DNA from: Streptomyces formicae
GTDB lineage: Bacteria > Actinomycetota > Actinomycetes > Streptomycetales > Streptomycetaceae
NCBI RefSeq assembly: GCF_002556545.1
Contig: NZ_CP022685.1
Location: forward strand, 7,170,001-7,234,000
Length of the DNA stretch: 64,000 nt
Direction: 5' to 3'
Part shown: positions 52,934-61,537 of the stretch, piece by piece
Position numbering within the stretch: position 1 is the first letter of the stretch
How the letters are laid out: every line of letters starts with the position of its first letter
Translations under genes and position numbers: made by a program
The notes under the pieces: model-generated
Told to the model about the DNA's origin: nothing
The model's input: only the letters and a program-made list of their open reading frames with translations
The model's database searches: none

Positions 52934-53680
52934 CTACTTGTCCGGCTTCGGGCGCGAGGCCGCCGGGGGGAGCGAGAACGTCGGTGACGGGGTGACCGGT
53001 GCGGCGGGGGACGGTGTGGCGGTGGGGCCCGGTGGGGCGGGGGAGCGGGTCGCGGGGGCCTGGCCCGTGGCGGCGTCGCGCGCGAGTCCGTCGAAGTCGA
53101 CGAGGCCGGTCTTCTCCAGGACCTTGATGTGGTCGAGGACGGTGGTGTTGGCGTCGTCGGCGAGGGCGCGGACCAGCGAGTTGCGGGTGCTCGCGCGGAC
53201 CTCGGCCACCACCGAGAAGACCTTGCCGTGGGCGCGGCGCAGGATGTTCGCGAAGTCCTCGTCGTACGTCTGGCCGTGCGCGGCGCTCAACTCGGCGAGC
53301 CAGCCGCGCTGTTGGGGATTGGGCTGGCTCGGCAGTTCGAGGCTGAGCCGGGCCGCGACCTCGCGTACGCGCGCGTCGAGGAAGGTGTGGCCCTCGACGA
53401 GGTGCTCACCCGCCGTGCGCACGGCCTTGGTGGTGCCGCGCTCCTCGGCCTGCTGTCCGGCAGGGAGTTCCCACAGGCCCGCGAGGCGCACCTTGGTGAT
53501 GAACTCCCGGTCCAGGGCGGACAGCGGCCCGAAGTCGGTCGACACGGTCTCCGCGTTGAGCCTGTCGAGGGTGGTGCCCGAGCGGTCCTCGTACGACCAG
53601 AGGGGGAAGAGCAGGGCAGCCAGGGTCGCGACGAGCCCCGCGACGACGAGACCGGTGCCGTTGATGGATCGGGATCGCAT
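52934..53680 (-). CDS. DUF4142 exported protein, copy 1
   Basis: 248 aa. N-terminal membrane anchor (LVVAGLVATLAALLFPLW), then a four-helix DUF4142 domain ([85 protein letters not shown]) and a Pro/Ser/Thr-rich tail. ATG 53680 preceded by GGAGGCACC. DUF4142 resembles ferritin-like helical bundles, but no metal ligand set is obvious. Paralogue of the gene at 56317. Confidence 0.85.
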   Translation of the reverse strand: MRSRSINGTGLVVAGLVATLAALLFPLWSYEDRSGTTLDRLNAETVSTDFGPLSALDREFITKVRLAGLWELPAGQQAEERGTTKAVRTAGEHLVEGHTFLDARVREVAARLSLELPSQPNPQQRGWLAELSAAHGQTYDEDFANILRRAHGKVFSVVAEVRASTRNSLVRALADDANTTVLDHIKVLEKTGLVDFDGLARDAATGQAPATRSPAPPGPTATPSPAAPVTPSPTFSLPPAASRPKPDK

Positions 53681-53826
53681 GGTGCCTCCTGTTGCGGCAC
53701 CGCACGTTAGTGCGCGTGGGGTGGGGTGCGTTCCCTTACGCCCAGGAGTACGTCAACTGCCGTACGGCGGCGACCGGTCGGCGGTCCCGGCGTGCGCCCT
53801 CGGAAGAGGGGAGGCCGGACTGCTCA

Positions 53827-54933
53827 TCATGACCCGCCGCCGCAGGAGGATCCGCCCCCACCGCAGGAGGATCCGCCTCCTCCGCCGCCGCAGGAGGATC
53901 CGCCGCCTCCGCCACAGGAGGAGCCGCCACCTCCGCCGCACGACGAGCCGCCGCCCCCGCCGCAGGACGAGCCCCCACCACCGGAACACGCCGAGCCCGC
54001 GCCGCCGGAGCAGGTGAACCCGCCGCCCCCGCCACCGCCGCCCGACCCGCACCACGTGGGCGTCCCGCTGTTGCCGCTCCCCGCATTCGTGCCCTGGTAC
54101 GGAGCGGGGTACGTCCCCGCCGCGGTCACCGCGGGGACCCGGACCCGTACGCGGGCCGCGGCGACCAGCTGGGCCCGCAGATCGGGGTGGGCCGCGGCCA
54201 GGCCGCGGGTCGCCACCAGGTGCGCGGCGCCCGTGAGATGGCCCGCCGAGCCGACGTACTCGCGCAGCGCGTACTGCCCGGCGAGCGTGAGCTGCTTCGA
54301 GCTGACGGACAGGCAGATCAGGCCGCTCACGACGCCGAAGATCCCGGCGGGCAGCAGCATCGCGATACCGTCGCCCACCGAGTCCGCCGACCCGCTCGCC
54401 GCGCTGTCACCGGCGTACTGCGCCACCGTCAGCATGCCCGCCACCACGAACCCGAAGACGCTCAGGAGCACCTGTACACCGGCCCGGCGCCGCCACTTGT
54501 CCTGCCGCCCAGGACGCACGACGAGGCCGCGCCCCGCGAGCGCCTCGCCCGTCTCCTGCACCGGCAGGCTCCGCATGACGGCCGTCCGCAGCCCGTGCAG
54601 CGCGCCGCTCGGCCCCGCGGCGTACGCGTCGATCACCGCCTGCTCGCCCGCATTGCGCGCCGTCGGCCGGGGAATCCCGACGACGCCGGGGCCCGCCACG
54701 ACCAGACGGCCGTCCTCGTGCAGACCCGCGATCAGCGCGTCGGCCACGCGCGCCGGGCCGCCGGAGAGGAACGCGGCCTCCAGGGTGCCGCGCACGTAGA
54801 CGCCGTGCTCGGCATCGAGCGGCGGCCGCGTCCGGTGCGGCGACCAGGTGCGCCGAGCAGCGGCCAGGCCCCGGATCAGTTCCGCGGCGCACAGCGAGAT
54901 GACCACCGTGTACACCACACCCGCGATGCTCAT
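53827..54933 (-). CDS. TIGR04222 membrane protein with nine-Cys Gly/Ser tail (candidate RiPP precursor)
   Basis: 368 aa. TM1 (4-24), soluble part with AAFLSGGPARVADALIAGLH, two central TMs (about 150-172 and 190-208), a basic region, then residues 294-368: Gly-rich with nine Cys. The last six Cys occur in SSC units spaced by 4-6 Gly; earlier Cys are in WCGSG, FTCSG and SACSG. ATG 54933 is 4 bp after the DUF692 stop, so the two are coupled. DUF692 (MNIO) enzymes modify Cys in peptide precursors (methanobactin, TglH, bufferins). The tail is therefore a plausible substrate carried on a membrane anchor. The product is unknown. Confidence 0.88.
   Translation of the reverse strand: MSIAGVVYTVVISLCAAELIRGLAAARRTWSPHRTRPPLDAEHGVYVRGTLEAAFLSGGPARVADALIAGLHEDGRLVVAGPGVVGIPRPTARNAGEQAVIDAYAAGPSGALHGLRTAVMRSLPVQETGEALAGRGLVVRPGRQDKWRRRAGVQVLLSVFGFVVAGMLTVAQYAGDSAASGSADSVGDGIAMLLPAGIFGVVSGLICLSVSSKQLTLAGQYALREYVGSAGHLTGAAHLVATRGLAAAHPDLRAQLVAAARVRVRVPAVTAAGTYPAPYQGTNAGSGNSGTPTWCGSGGGGGGGGFTCSGGAGSACSGGGGSSCGGGGGSSCGGGGGSSCGGGGGSSCGGGGGGSSCGGGGSSCGGGS
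53830..54046 (-). repeat. Degenerate short tandem repeats encoding the SSC-Gly tail
   Basis: On the plus strand the unit reads roughly GCAGGAGGATCCGCC with added CCGCC steps; GCA is the complement of the Cys codon TGC. Units vary from 21 to 27 bases, so the number of Cys is probably prone to change by slippage. Confidence 0.8.
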
Positions 54934-54937
54934 GCCG

Positions 54938-56236
54938 TCACCGCCCGAGGAGTACGCGCCGGGTGGCCCGTCGCAGCCGTGCGGCGGGCCGCAGGGACAG
55001 CGGCGCGGGGCCCGAACGCTCCAGCCACCAGTCGCTCAACTCCCGGCGCGCCTGCGCCTCTTCGGGCCGCCCCGCGAGCAGCAGGTGCTCGGCGAAGGTC
55101 AGCGCGTCGTGCCGGTAGCCACCGGTCATCGGCCGGGACCTCGCGTACTCGACGAACGCCGCGCGGTAATCCCCGCCGAGGATCCCCGGCAGCTCGGGCG
55201 CCACCTTCGCCACGACGTCGGCCCGCTTGGCCGCGAGCGCGTGGCTCTGCACCCGCAGCCGCGCGTGGTCGAACCCCTCGGGCGCGGGCGTCCCCGCCAC
55301 GAGCGCGGAGAGCAGCGCGGCCTGCGCGAGCCCGGTGCGCTGGCGCGCGTCCGGGGAGGCGGGCGCCGGGTCGGCGGTGGTGGACTCCGCGCCGGTGGCG
55401 GCGGCCGGTGCGCCCGCGGTCGTGAGCGTCTCCCGGATCGCGGTCAGTTCGCGCTCCAGCTCGGCGGGTGCCGGAAAGTTCTCGTCGCGCTCCAGGAGGA
55501 CACCGGGCGGGCTCACCCGGGACGCGAGGTCGGCGAGCACGGCGAGCACGGCATCGGGCACCGGGTGCGCGTGGCTGTCGTGCCAGACGCCGTCCCGCTC
55601 GAAGCCGCCCGCGACGTGGACGTACGCGATGGCCTCGACCGGCAGTTCGTCGAGGGCCTTGGCCGGGTCCTCGCCGCGGTTGACGTGGTTGGTGTGGAGG
55701 TTGGCGACGTCGATGAGCAGCCGTACGCCCGTGCGCTCGACGAGCTCGTACAGGAACTGCCCCTCCGTCATCTCCTCGCAGGGCCAGGAGATCAGCGCCG
55801 CGATGTTCTCCACGGCGAGCGGCACGGGCAGCGCGGCCTGCGCGATGCGGACGTTCTCGCACAGCACGTCGAGCGCGTCACGGGTGCGCGGCACCGGCAG
55901 CAGGTGCCCGGCCTCGAGCGGCTGCGTCGCGGTGAGCGGACCACCGGCCCGTACGAACGCGATGTGCTCGGTGACGAGCGGCGAGCCGAGCGCCTCGGCG
56001 CGCTCGGCCAGCGCCCGCAGCCTTCCCTCGTCGGGGCGGTCGGCGCCGCCGAGCCCCAGCGAGACGCCGTGCGGCACCACGGTCACCCCGCGCTCGCGCA
56101 GCCGCACCAGCGAATCGGGCAGGTGCCCCGGGCAGACGTTCTCCGCCACGGCCTCCACCCAGTCGATGCCGGGCATCGCCTCCACGGCGTCCGCGATCTC
56201 GGGACGCCAGCCGATTCCGGTGCCCAGATGCCTCAT
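54938..56236 (-). CDS. DUF692 (MNIO) iron oxidase with fused C-terminal partner-like domain
   Basis: 432 aa. Residues 1-290 are a DUF692/MbnB-type TIM barrel: [70 protein letters not shown] and LERDENFP supply the His/Asp/Glu/Asn iron ligands. The family's usual DVNN is DVAN here. An Ala/Ser/Pro linker (about 291-320) leads to a helical domain of about 110 residues ([48 protein letters not shown]) that resembles the DUF2063/BufC-like partner normally encoded separately. ATG 56236 has GGGGGAG. Its likely substrate is the Cys-tailed protein encoded 4 bp downstream. Confidence 0.9.
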   Translation of the reverse strand: MRHLGTGIGWRPEIADAVEAMPGIDWVEAVAENVCPGHLPDSLVRLRERGVTVVPHGVSLGLGGADRPDEGRLRALAERAEALGSPLVTEHIAFVRAGGPLTATQPLEAGHLLPVPRTRDALDVLCENVRIAQAALPVPLAVENIAALISWPCEEMTEGQFLYELVERTGVRLLIDVANLHTNHVNRGEDPAKALDELPVEAIAYVHVAGGFERDGVWHDSHAHPVPDAVLAVLADLASRVSPPGVLLERDENFPAPAELERELTAIRETLTTAGAPAAATGAESTTADPAPASPDARQRTGLAQAALLSALVAGTPAPEGFDHARLRVQSHALAAKRADVVAKVAPELPGILGGDYRAAFVEYARSRPMTGGYRHDALTFAEHLLLAGRPEEAQARRELSDWWLERSGPAPLSLRPAARLRRATRRVLLGR

Positions 56237-56316
56237 GTCGCTCCCCCTTCGTCCCCCGTTGCCAGGACCATGGCCCCGACCGTGCGGATCGAACCCCGGG
56301 GAGGAGACGTTCAGAG

Positions 56317-57081
56317 CTACATTTGAGGTTCCGGCCGCCCGGTCTCGATCCGGCCGGGAGGCAGGGGCGAGGGGCGTGACGTGGTGGACACGTCGCCGCT
56401 CGGGCCCGCGGGGGAGGGGGCGGGAGGCGTCGCGCCGGACGGCGGGGGAGGCCCGGTGGGGCTCGCCGTGGAGGTGGCCGCGCCGTTCGCGATCCCGTCG
56501 AAGTCGACGAGCCCGGTCGCCTCCAGCATCGTGATGTGGTCGAGGACGGTCTGGTTGGAGTCCGTGGCGAGCTGGCGGACCAGGGAGTTGCGGGTGCTGT
56601 CGCGGACCTGGGCGATGACGGCGAAGACCTTCCCGTGCGAGGCCCGCAGCAGGTTCGCGAACTTCCGCTGGTACGTCTCGCCGCTCGCGTCCGTCAGCTC
56701 CTGGAGCCAGCCGCGCTGCTGTGCGGTGGGCTGGCTCGGGAGTTCGACACCGAGCTGCGCCGCGGCCGACCGCACGCGCCGGTCGAGATCGGTGTGGCCG
56801 ACGATGAGGTGGTCCCCCGCCTCCTTGACCGCCTCGGTCGGCGCGCGCTCGACGGCCTGCTGTCCGGCGGGGATCTCCCACAGACCGGCGAGCCGCACCT
56901 TCACGAGCAGGTCCCTGTCGGCCGCCGACAGCGGACCCCAACGGGTGGGCACGGACCCCGCGGCCAGGTTGGCGGGCCCCGTGCCCGAGCGGTCGGCGTA
57001 GGACCACACGGGGAACGCGATCGCCCCCAGCGTGGCCACGAGTGCCGCGATGATCAGAGCCGTGCCGTTGACGCGTCGCAA
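56317..57081 (-). CDS. DUF4142 exported protein, copy 2
   Basis: 254 aa from TTG 57081, chosen because GGGAGGCACC before it mirrors GGAGGCACC before the ATG of copy 1, and the following codons align ([17 protein letters not shown] against RSINGTGLVVAGLVATL). Same layout: N-terminal anchor, DUF4142 helices ([50 protein letters not shown]), Pro/Ser-rich tail. An 80-bp gap precedes the DUF692 gene. The close similarity to copy 1, extending to the RBS, indicates a duplication. Confidence 0.85.
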   Translation of the reverse strand: MRRVNGTALIIAALVATLGAIAFPVWSYADRSGTGPANLAAGSVPTRWGPLSAADRDLLVKVRLAGLWEIPAGQQAVERAPTEAVKEAGDHLIVGHTDLDRRVRSAAAQLGVELPSQPTAQQRGWLQELTDASGETYQRKFANLLRASHGKVFAVIAQVRDSTRNSLVRQLATDSNQTVLDHITMLEATGLVDFDGIANGAATSTASPTGPPPPSGATPPAPSPAGPSGDVSTTSRPSPLPPGRIETGRPEPQM

Positions 57082-57136
57082 GGTGCCTCCCGAATCGCCG
57101 TGGTAGCGGGAGATACGGAAGGGACAGGCGATGCGT

Positions 57137-57784
57137 TCAGTGCGGCGCGGGCACCAGTGCCGGATCCGTCGCCGCCGCGCGCAGCCGCGCGGCGATGGCG
57201 GTGCTCGCCCAGCGGTAGGCCCGCGACTCGTCGTGCAGCACCGAGTGCGCGTTCGCCGTCTCCATGAGGGCGATGCACTCGAAGGCGAGCTGGGGGAGGT
57301 CCGTGTCCGCATGCAGTTCGGCGGCGTCGACGGCCTCGGCGAGCGAGCGCTCCATCAGCTCGCTCCAGTCGCGGTTGGCGCGGACGAGCGCGTCGTGCAC
57401 CGGGCCCTCGCGGGCGTCGAACTCGGCGATCACCCCGTAGAAGAAGCAGCCGCCGGGGAAGACGCGCTGCTCGGAGTAGTCGAGCCACGCCGTGCAGAGC
57501 CGCCACACGCGGGCGACGCCGGGCGGGGTCCGCAGGGCGGGTTCCACCACCGTGTCCAGATAGATGCGCCCGGCGGCCCGCACGGTCGCCAGCTGCAACT
57601 CCTCCTTGGAGCCGAAGAGCGCGAACACGCCGCTCTTGCTCAGCTTCAGCTCGGTGGCGATCCGGCCGAGCGACAGCGCGTCGAGCCCCTCCACCGAAGC
57701 GACGTCGACCGTGCGCCGCAGCACCAGGCGGCGGGTCTGGTTGCCGCGCTCGACCCGGCCGTCGAGCCGGGTGCCGCCCGTCAC
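57137..57784 (-). CDS. TetR-family regulator
   Basis: 215 aa. N-terminal HTH (LDALSLGRIATELKLSKSGVFALFGSKEELQLATV); a helical ligand domain with LDYSEQRVFPGGCFFYGVIAEFDAREGPV, typical of the YcdC/AcrR-like C-terminal family. GTG 57784 overlaps the stop of the upstream gene (GTGA), so it is co-transcribed with the peptidyl-tRNA hydrolase gene. It lies 55 bp before the DUF4142/DUF692 run and could control it. Confidence 0.87.
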   Translation of the reverse strand: MTGGTRLDGRVERGNQTRRLVLRRTVDVASVEGLDALSLGRIATELKLSKSGVFALFGSKEELQLATVRAAGRIYLDTVVEPALRTPPGVARVWRLCTAWLDYSEQRVFPGGCFFYGVIAEFDAREGPVHDALVRANRDWSELMERSLAEAVDAAELHADTDLPQLAFECIALMETANAHSVLHDESRAYRWASTAIAARLRAAATDPALVPAPH

Positions 57785-58542
57785 GCCCGTGCCGTACGCA
57801 GGGCGGGGTGGTCGGCGACCACCGTGCAGGAACCGGGGGCGATCTCCGTGAAGCCCGCGTCGCGCACCACCGGCAGCCCGCTCGCGGTGAGTTCGCGCCA
57901 GCGCGCCGCGTCCGGCGTGCGCACGGACAGCGGGAAGCCCGCGTCGCGCCACGCGGTCCGGTCCGCGTCCGACAGCTCCCACCAGGCCAGCTGGGCGCCG
58001 TGACCCGCCTGGGCCATCGCCTTGCCCGCCGACATCTCGACGTCGGGGCTCATCCAGAGCACGGGGTGCGCGCTGTCCGCGCCGGGCGGCGGCTCCGGGT
58101 CGTCGAGCTCGGTGCCCGAGACCTGGAGCTTGACCAGCTCCTTGGGCCAGCCGTCGAGCGGCACCGGCGGGAAGACGCGGACCTCCGCCGACTTGCCCGT
58201 GACCGTGATGCCGGGCAGCGTCTCCGCCCGCCGCCACTCGGCGCCTCGGGCGCGCCTGACCACCTTGCGGATCCGGGCGTCCTGCCAGTCGCGCACGGCC
58301 TGCGCCCACTCGCCTTCGCCGACGGAACGCTCGTCGCTCAGCAGCACGAGGACGGCGCGGGCCGCGGTCTCCAGGGCGTCCGTGCGGGCCGGGGGAGCGG
58401 CGCGTTCGATGCGGGCGACGAGGGGCAGCACGAACTGCGGGGCCTCGTCGCGCGAGGTGTTCTCGTGCCGGAAGGGGCTGTCCGCCGCGCTCGGGGCGTC
58501 CGGGCCCTGCGACGCTTCGGGGTGGGTCTTGTCGCTGCTCAC
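57781..58542 (-). CDS. Peptidyl-tRNA hydrolase PTH2-like protein
   Basis: 253 aa. A C-terminal PTH2 domain of about 120 residues (WMSPDVEMSAGKAMAQAGHGAQ, corresponding to the MSKGKxAAQxxHA motif, and VVADHPALR at the end) is preceded by about 130 residues of helical sequence. GTG 58542. PTH2 enzymes cleave stalled peptidyl-tRNA. Divergent from the ABC ATPase gene across 79 bp. Confidence 0.82.
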   Translation of the reverse strand: MSSDKTHPEASQGPDAPSAADSPFRHENTSRDEAPQFVLPLVARIERAAPPARTDALETAARAVLVLLSDERSVGEGEWAQAVRDWQDARIRKVVRRARGAEWRRAETLPGITVTGKSAEVRVFPPVPLDGWPKELVKLQVSGTELDDPEPPPGADSAHPVLWMSPDVEMSAGKAMAQAGHGAQLAWWELSDADRTAWRDAGFPLSVRTPDAARWRELTASGLPVVRDAGFTEIAPGSCTVVADHPALRTARA

Positions 58543-58621
58543 GCGTCCAGTCTGCCAGGCGGAAGATCGGCCGTACCTGGGATTACTCCTCGCGCGAAGG
58601 GGCGTGCGCGAGGATGACCGC

Positions 58622-59617
58622 ATGGAACGTGATCTCGCGATACGGCTCGACGGGGTGGGCAGGCGCTACGCCCTGCGCGGTCCCTGGGTGCTGCGCGGCG
58701 TGGACCTCGGCATCGGCGCGGGCACCCTGGTGCGGATCGAGGGCGCCAACGGCACGGGGAAGTCGACCCTGTTGAGACTCCTCGCGGGCATCGACGCACC
58801 CTCGGAGGGGCGTCGGGAAGGGCGCCCGCGCACGGCGTTCGTCCCCGAACGCTTCCCCGCGTCGCTGCCGTTCAGCGCGGTGGGCTACCTGACGCACCTG
58901 GGCCGCGTGCACGGCCTCGCGCGGGGCGCCGCTGAGCGGAGCGCCGAACAGTGGCTGGAGCGTTTCGGCGCGGGCGGTTACGCGCGTACGCCGCTGGCGG
59001 AGCTGTCCAAGGGCAGCAGCCAGAAGGTCGCCGTGGCGCAGGCCCTGCTCGCCGACCCCGAACTGCTCGTGCTCGACGAGGCGTGGACGGGCCTGGACGC
59101 GGCGGCCCGCGCCGAACTCGACCGCGCCGTGGCCGAACGGCGGGCGGCCGGGGGTGCGGTGGTCTTCGTCGACCACGATCCGCGGCGGCTCCTCGGGGCG
59201 ACGGACGAGACGTACGCGGTGGTGGGCGCGGCGCTCAACCGCCGTACGGAGAGCGGTACTTGGGGTGAGGGGGAAGGCGGCGGCAGCGCGGCGCCGCCCG
59301 CAGGACCCACCGTCGTCATCGAGGCGCAGGGGCCGCTGGGCGCGGAGCTGCCGCCGTCCGTCGCGTCGGCGGTGACGGGTATCGGCGAGCCGACTCCGGA
59401 GGGAGTGACGCGGCTCTCGGTGCCGGAGAGCCGTTCCGACGTCGTACTGAAGGAACTGCTCATGGCGCGGCCGCCCTGGCACGTGGTGACGGTGGGCGGC
59501 GCGGGGCCGACGGTGTCGTCGGCGTCGGCGTCGGCGTCGGCGTCGGATTCGGCATCGGCATCGGCGTCGGCTTCGGTGTCGTCGTCCCTGTCGGTGGACG
59601 GGGGTGAGCCTCGATGA
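58622..59617 (+). CDS. ABC transporter ATPase with Ser/Ala repeat tail
   Basis: 331 aa. Walker A EGANGTGKST, an altered signature ELSKGSSQK in place of LSGGQ, Walker B LLVLDEAW and switch VDHD. After the ATPase (about 210 residues) comes a Gly-rich linker, a small alpha/beta-looking part (TVVIEAQGPLGAELPP) and a C-terminal SASASASASDSASAS tract. ATG 58622. It overlaps the permease gene (ATGA). Likely an exporter; substrate unknown. Confidence 0.88.
   Translation: MERDLAIRLDGVGRRYALRGPWVLRGVDLGIGAGTLVRIEGANGTGKSTLLRLLAGIDAPSEGRREGRPRTAFVPERFPASLPFSAVGYLTHLGRVHGLARGAAERSAEQWLERFGAGGYARTPLAELSKGSSQKVAVAQALLADPELLVLDEAWTGLDAAARAELDRAVAERRAAGGAVVFVDHDPRRLLGATDETYAVVGAALNRRTESGTWGEGEGGGSAAPPAGPTVVIEAQGPLGAELPPSVASAVTGIGEPTPEGVTRLSVPESRSDVVLKELLMARPPWHVVTVGGAGPTVSSASASASASDSASASASASVSSSLSVDGGEPR
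59519..59576 (+). repeat. TCGGCG hexanucleotide tract
   Basis: About nine TCGGCG-like units encode the Ser/Ala tail of the ABC ATPase. In-frame, so copy changes alter length only. Confidence 0.85.
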
Positions 59618-60285
59618 ACGCGCTGCTCCACTACCAGCTCGCGCTGCTCGCGCGGTCCCAGCGGTGGCTGCCGCCCGTGATCCTCTACGCGGTCTTCCTC
59701 GCCGTCGGCGTGCAGGGCGGCCAGCCCGTCCTGGACTCGCTCGCGTACGCGGCCGCCGCCCTGCTGCCGGTGGCCGCCTGGCTGGTACGGATCTGTGCCA
59801 CCAACGAGCCGCCCGCGGCGCGCGCTTGCTCCGCCGCCGCGGCGGGTCCCGGCCGCGCGCACCTCGCCTCGCTGCTGGCCGCGCTGCTCGCGACGGTGGC
59901 GCTCGGCGCGTTCGCGGTCCTGGTGGTGACGGCCATCAGCGACGCGTCGAGCACGGACGCGCGGCACGTGGTCCCCCGGCTGCCCTCGGCCGCGGCGGGT
60001 CTCCTCGCGATGCTGGTCAGCGCGCTCATCGGCACGGCGGTCGGCGCGCTCACCAACTGGCCGCTGCTGCGCTCGGCGGGGCGCGCCGTCCCCGCGCTGC
60101 TGCTTCTGGCGCTCCTCGCCCTGGTCACCACGGGTTCGCCCGCGAAGTCCGTCCTGACGGATCTGACGGCGGGTTCGCGGGAGGGGGTGGTACCGGTACC
60201 GGTGGGCGCGCTCGCGGGGGCGGGTGCCGTCGCGGTGGCGGCGCTGTGGGCGGCGTGCGCGCTCAGTTCGCGGCGGGGCGGGTAG
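59614..60285 (+). CDS. ABC transporter membrane subunit
   Basis: 223 aa with six hydrophobic segments ([105 protein letters not shown]). ATG 59614 overlaps the ATPase stop. ABC-2-like exporter subunit; no family-specific motif. Confidence 0.83.
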   Translation: MNALLHYQLALLARSQRWLPPVILYAVFLAVGVQGGQPVLDSLAYAAAALLPVAAWLVRICATNEPPAARACSAAAAGPGRAHLASLLAALLATVALGAFAVLVVTAISDASSTDARHVVPRLPSAAAGLLAMLVSALIGTAVGALTNWPLLRSAGRAVPALLLLALLALVTTGSPAKSVLTDLTAGSREGVVPVPVGALAGAGAVAVAALWAACALSSRRGG

Positions 60286-60319
60286 GGGCGCGGGTTCCTT
60301 GACGGCCTGCCCGGGCTCC

Positions 60320-60544
60320 TCAGCCCGAGCAGGCAGTGCGCTGGGCTTCCTGCCACTCGCAGACGGGGCAGAGGGTGATGCCCTTGTGGGACTCCGGGTA
60401 CTCGGTGGGCGCGCGGCACAGGACGCACTCGGCGAGGGGCTCGCCGCTTCCCGTACCCACGACTTCGCCGGTACCCGTACCTGCACCTGTACCCGCACCC
60501 GTACCTGTACCCGTACCCATGCTCATGAAGTGCTCATCGCCCAT
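60320..60544 (-). CDS. Zinc-ribbon microprotein with Gly-Thr repeat
   Basis: 74 aa. Residues 9-26 are Gly/Thr/Ala repeats (GTGTGTGAGTG). The C-terminal half has CVLC and CPVC, a small zinc ribbon. ATG 60544. Function unknown; the Cys pairs and the high-quality ribbon make it a likely real gene. Confidence 0.68.
   Translation of the reverse strand: MGDEHFMSMGTGTGTGAGTGAGTGTGEVVGTGSGEPLAECVLCRAPTEYPESHKGITLCPVCEWQEAQRTACSG
60469..60519 (-). repeat. GTACCC-type hexanucleotide tract
   Basis: Eight or so units of CCGTAC/CTGTAC/CCGCAC encode the Gly-Thr stretch of the zinc-ribbon microprotein. Confidence 0.8.
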
Positions 60545-60554
60545 GCGGCCCAGC

Positions 60555-61463
60555 CTAGCTCCGGGCCTCCACGGGCCCGGCGGTCGCGGCGGCGCCGGTC
60601 GCCCCCGCCGCGCCGCCCGCCGCGCCGATCTGCTCCGACACCCGCACGAAGCGGAATCCGCGCTCGCGCAGCTTCGGGACGATCGTCCGCAGGGCGCGCT
60701 CGGTCGCGGGGGCGGCGCTGCGCGTGCAGTGCATGACGACCACCGAACCGGGCCGCACCCCGTCGAGCACCTGCCGGGCGACCGCGCCCGAGTCCGTGGC
60801 GAAGGCGTCGCCGCTCACCACGTCCCACTGCACGGCGGTGACGCCGGGCGCGAGCGCGCGCAGGGCTTGACGGTCGTAGCAGCCGCCGGGAAAACGGAAG
60901 TACGGCACCGCGCGCTCGACGCCCGCCTTGCGGAAGGCGTCGAAGGCGCGCTCCATGTCCGTGCGCATGCGGGGCGCGGGGACGGTCGGCAGGCCGTAGC
61001 AGCTGCCGGTGAAGGCGTGATGGCTGTACGAGTGGTTGGCGACCTCGAAGAGCGGGTCCTTGCCGATGTCCTTGGCCTGTGCCGGGTACTCCTCGGCCCA
61101 GCGTCCCGTCATGAAGAAGGTCGCCGGCACGTCGAGCCGTCGCAGGGTGGCGACGAGCGCGGGGTTGTCGAACCGCTCCCCGGCCGCCGCGCGGGGCCCC
61201 TGGTCGGCGGTCATGTCGGCGTCGAAGGTGAGCGCGACGGTGCGGCCGTGCGCGCGGGACCCGTTCATGAACACGGGGGTGAGGCCCGAAGGGCCGGGGG
61301 TGAGAGTGGGCGGGGCGGACGCGGTCGCGGCCGCGGTCGCCGGGGGCTTGGCCGGAAGGGCCGGGCGCCCCGGCGCGGCGGTGTCACCGGAGCATCCGGC
61401 GAGGACGGTGGTCAGGACGCCGAGGGCGCAGAGCGCGGCGCATCTCCGTACGAGAGTGATCAC
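60555..61463 (-). CDS. Polysaccharide deacetylase lipoprotein (NodB)
   Basis: 302 aa. Lipobox LAGC, a Pro/Ala/Thr linker, then the NodB domain: TFDADM (motif 1), NHSYSHHAF (motif 2, metal His pair), YFRFPGGCYD (motif 3), VVVMHC near the end. Acts outside the cell on an N-acetylated glycan, e.g. peptidoglycan or chitin oligomers. GTG 61463 with TATATC 9-14 bases upstream, so it is probably leaderless. Confidence 0.88.
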   Translation of the reverse strand: MITLVRRCAALCALGVLTTVLAGCSGDTAAPGRPALPAKPPATAAATASAPPTLTPGPSGLTPVFMNGSRAHGRTVALTFDADMTADQGPRAAAGERFDNPALVATLRRLDVPATFFMTGRWAEEYPAQAKDIGKDPLFEVANHSYSHHAFTGSCYGLPTVPAPRMRTDMERAFDAFRKAGVERAVPYFRFPGGCYDRQALRALAPGVTAVQWDVVSGDAFATDSGAVARQVLDGVRPGSVVVMHCTRSAAPATERALRTIVPKLRERGFRFVRVSEQIGAAGGAAGATGAAATAGPVEARS

Positions 61464-61537
61464 ACGGCGACGATATATGCATAAATGGGATAAACCGGTT
61501 AACTACGCTGAGGGGCGCGCAGGCCGGGGCGTGGCGC

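Noticed and set aside
53830..54046. Repeat tract as a CRISPR array or as non-coding microsatellite
   Set aside because: Units are short, not separated by unique spacers, and stay in frame within a gene with ordinary N-terminal domains.
59519..59576. Hexanucleotide tract as CRISPR or phase-variable frameshift site
   Set aside because: Six-base units keep frame, so no on/off switching is expected.
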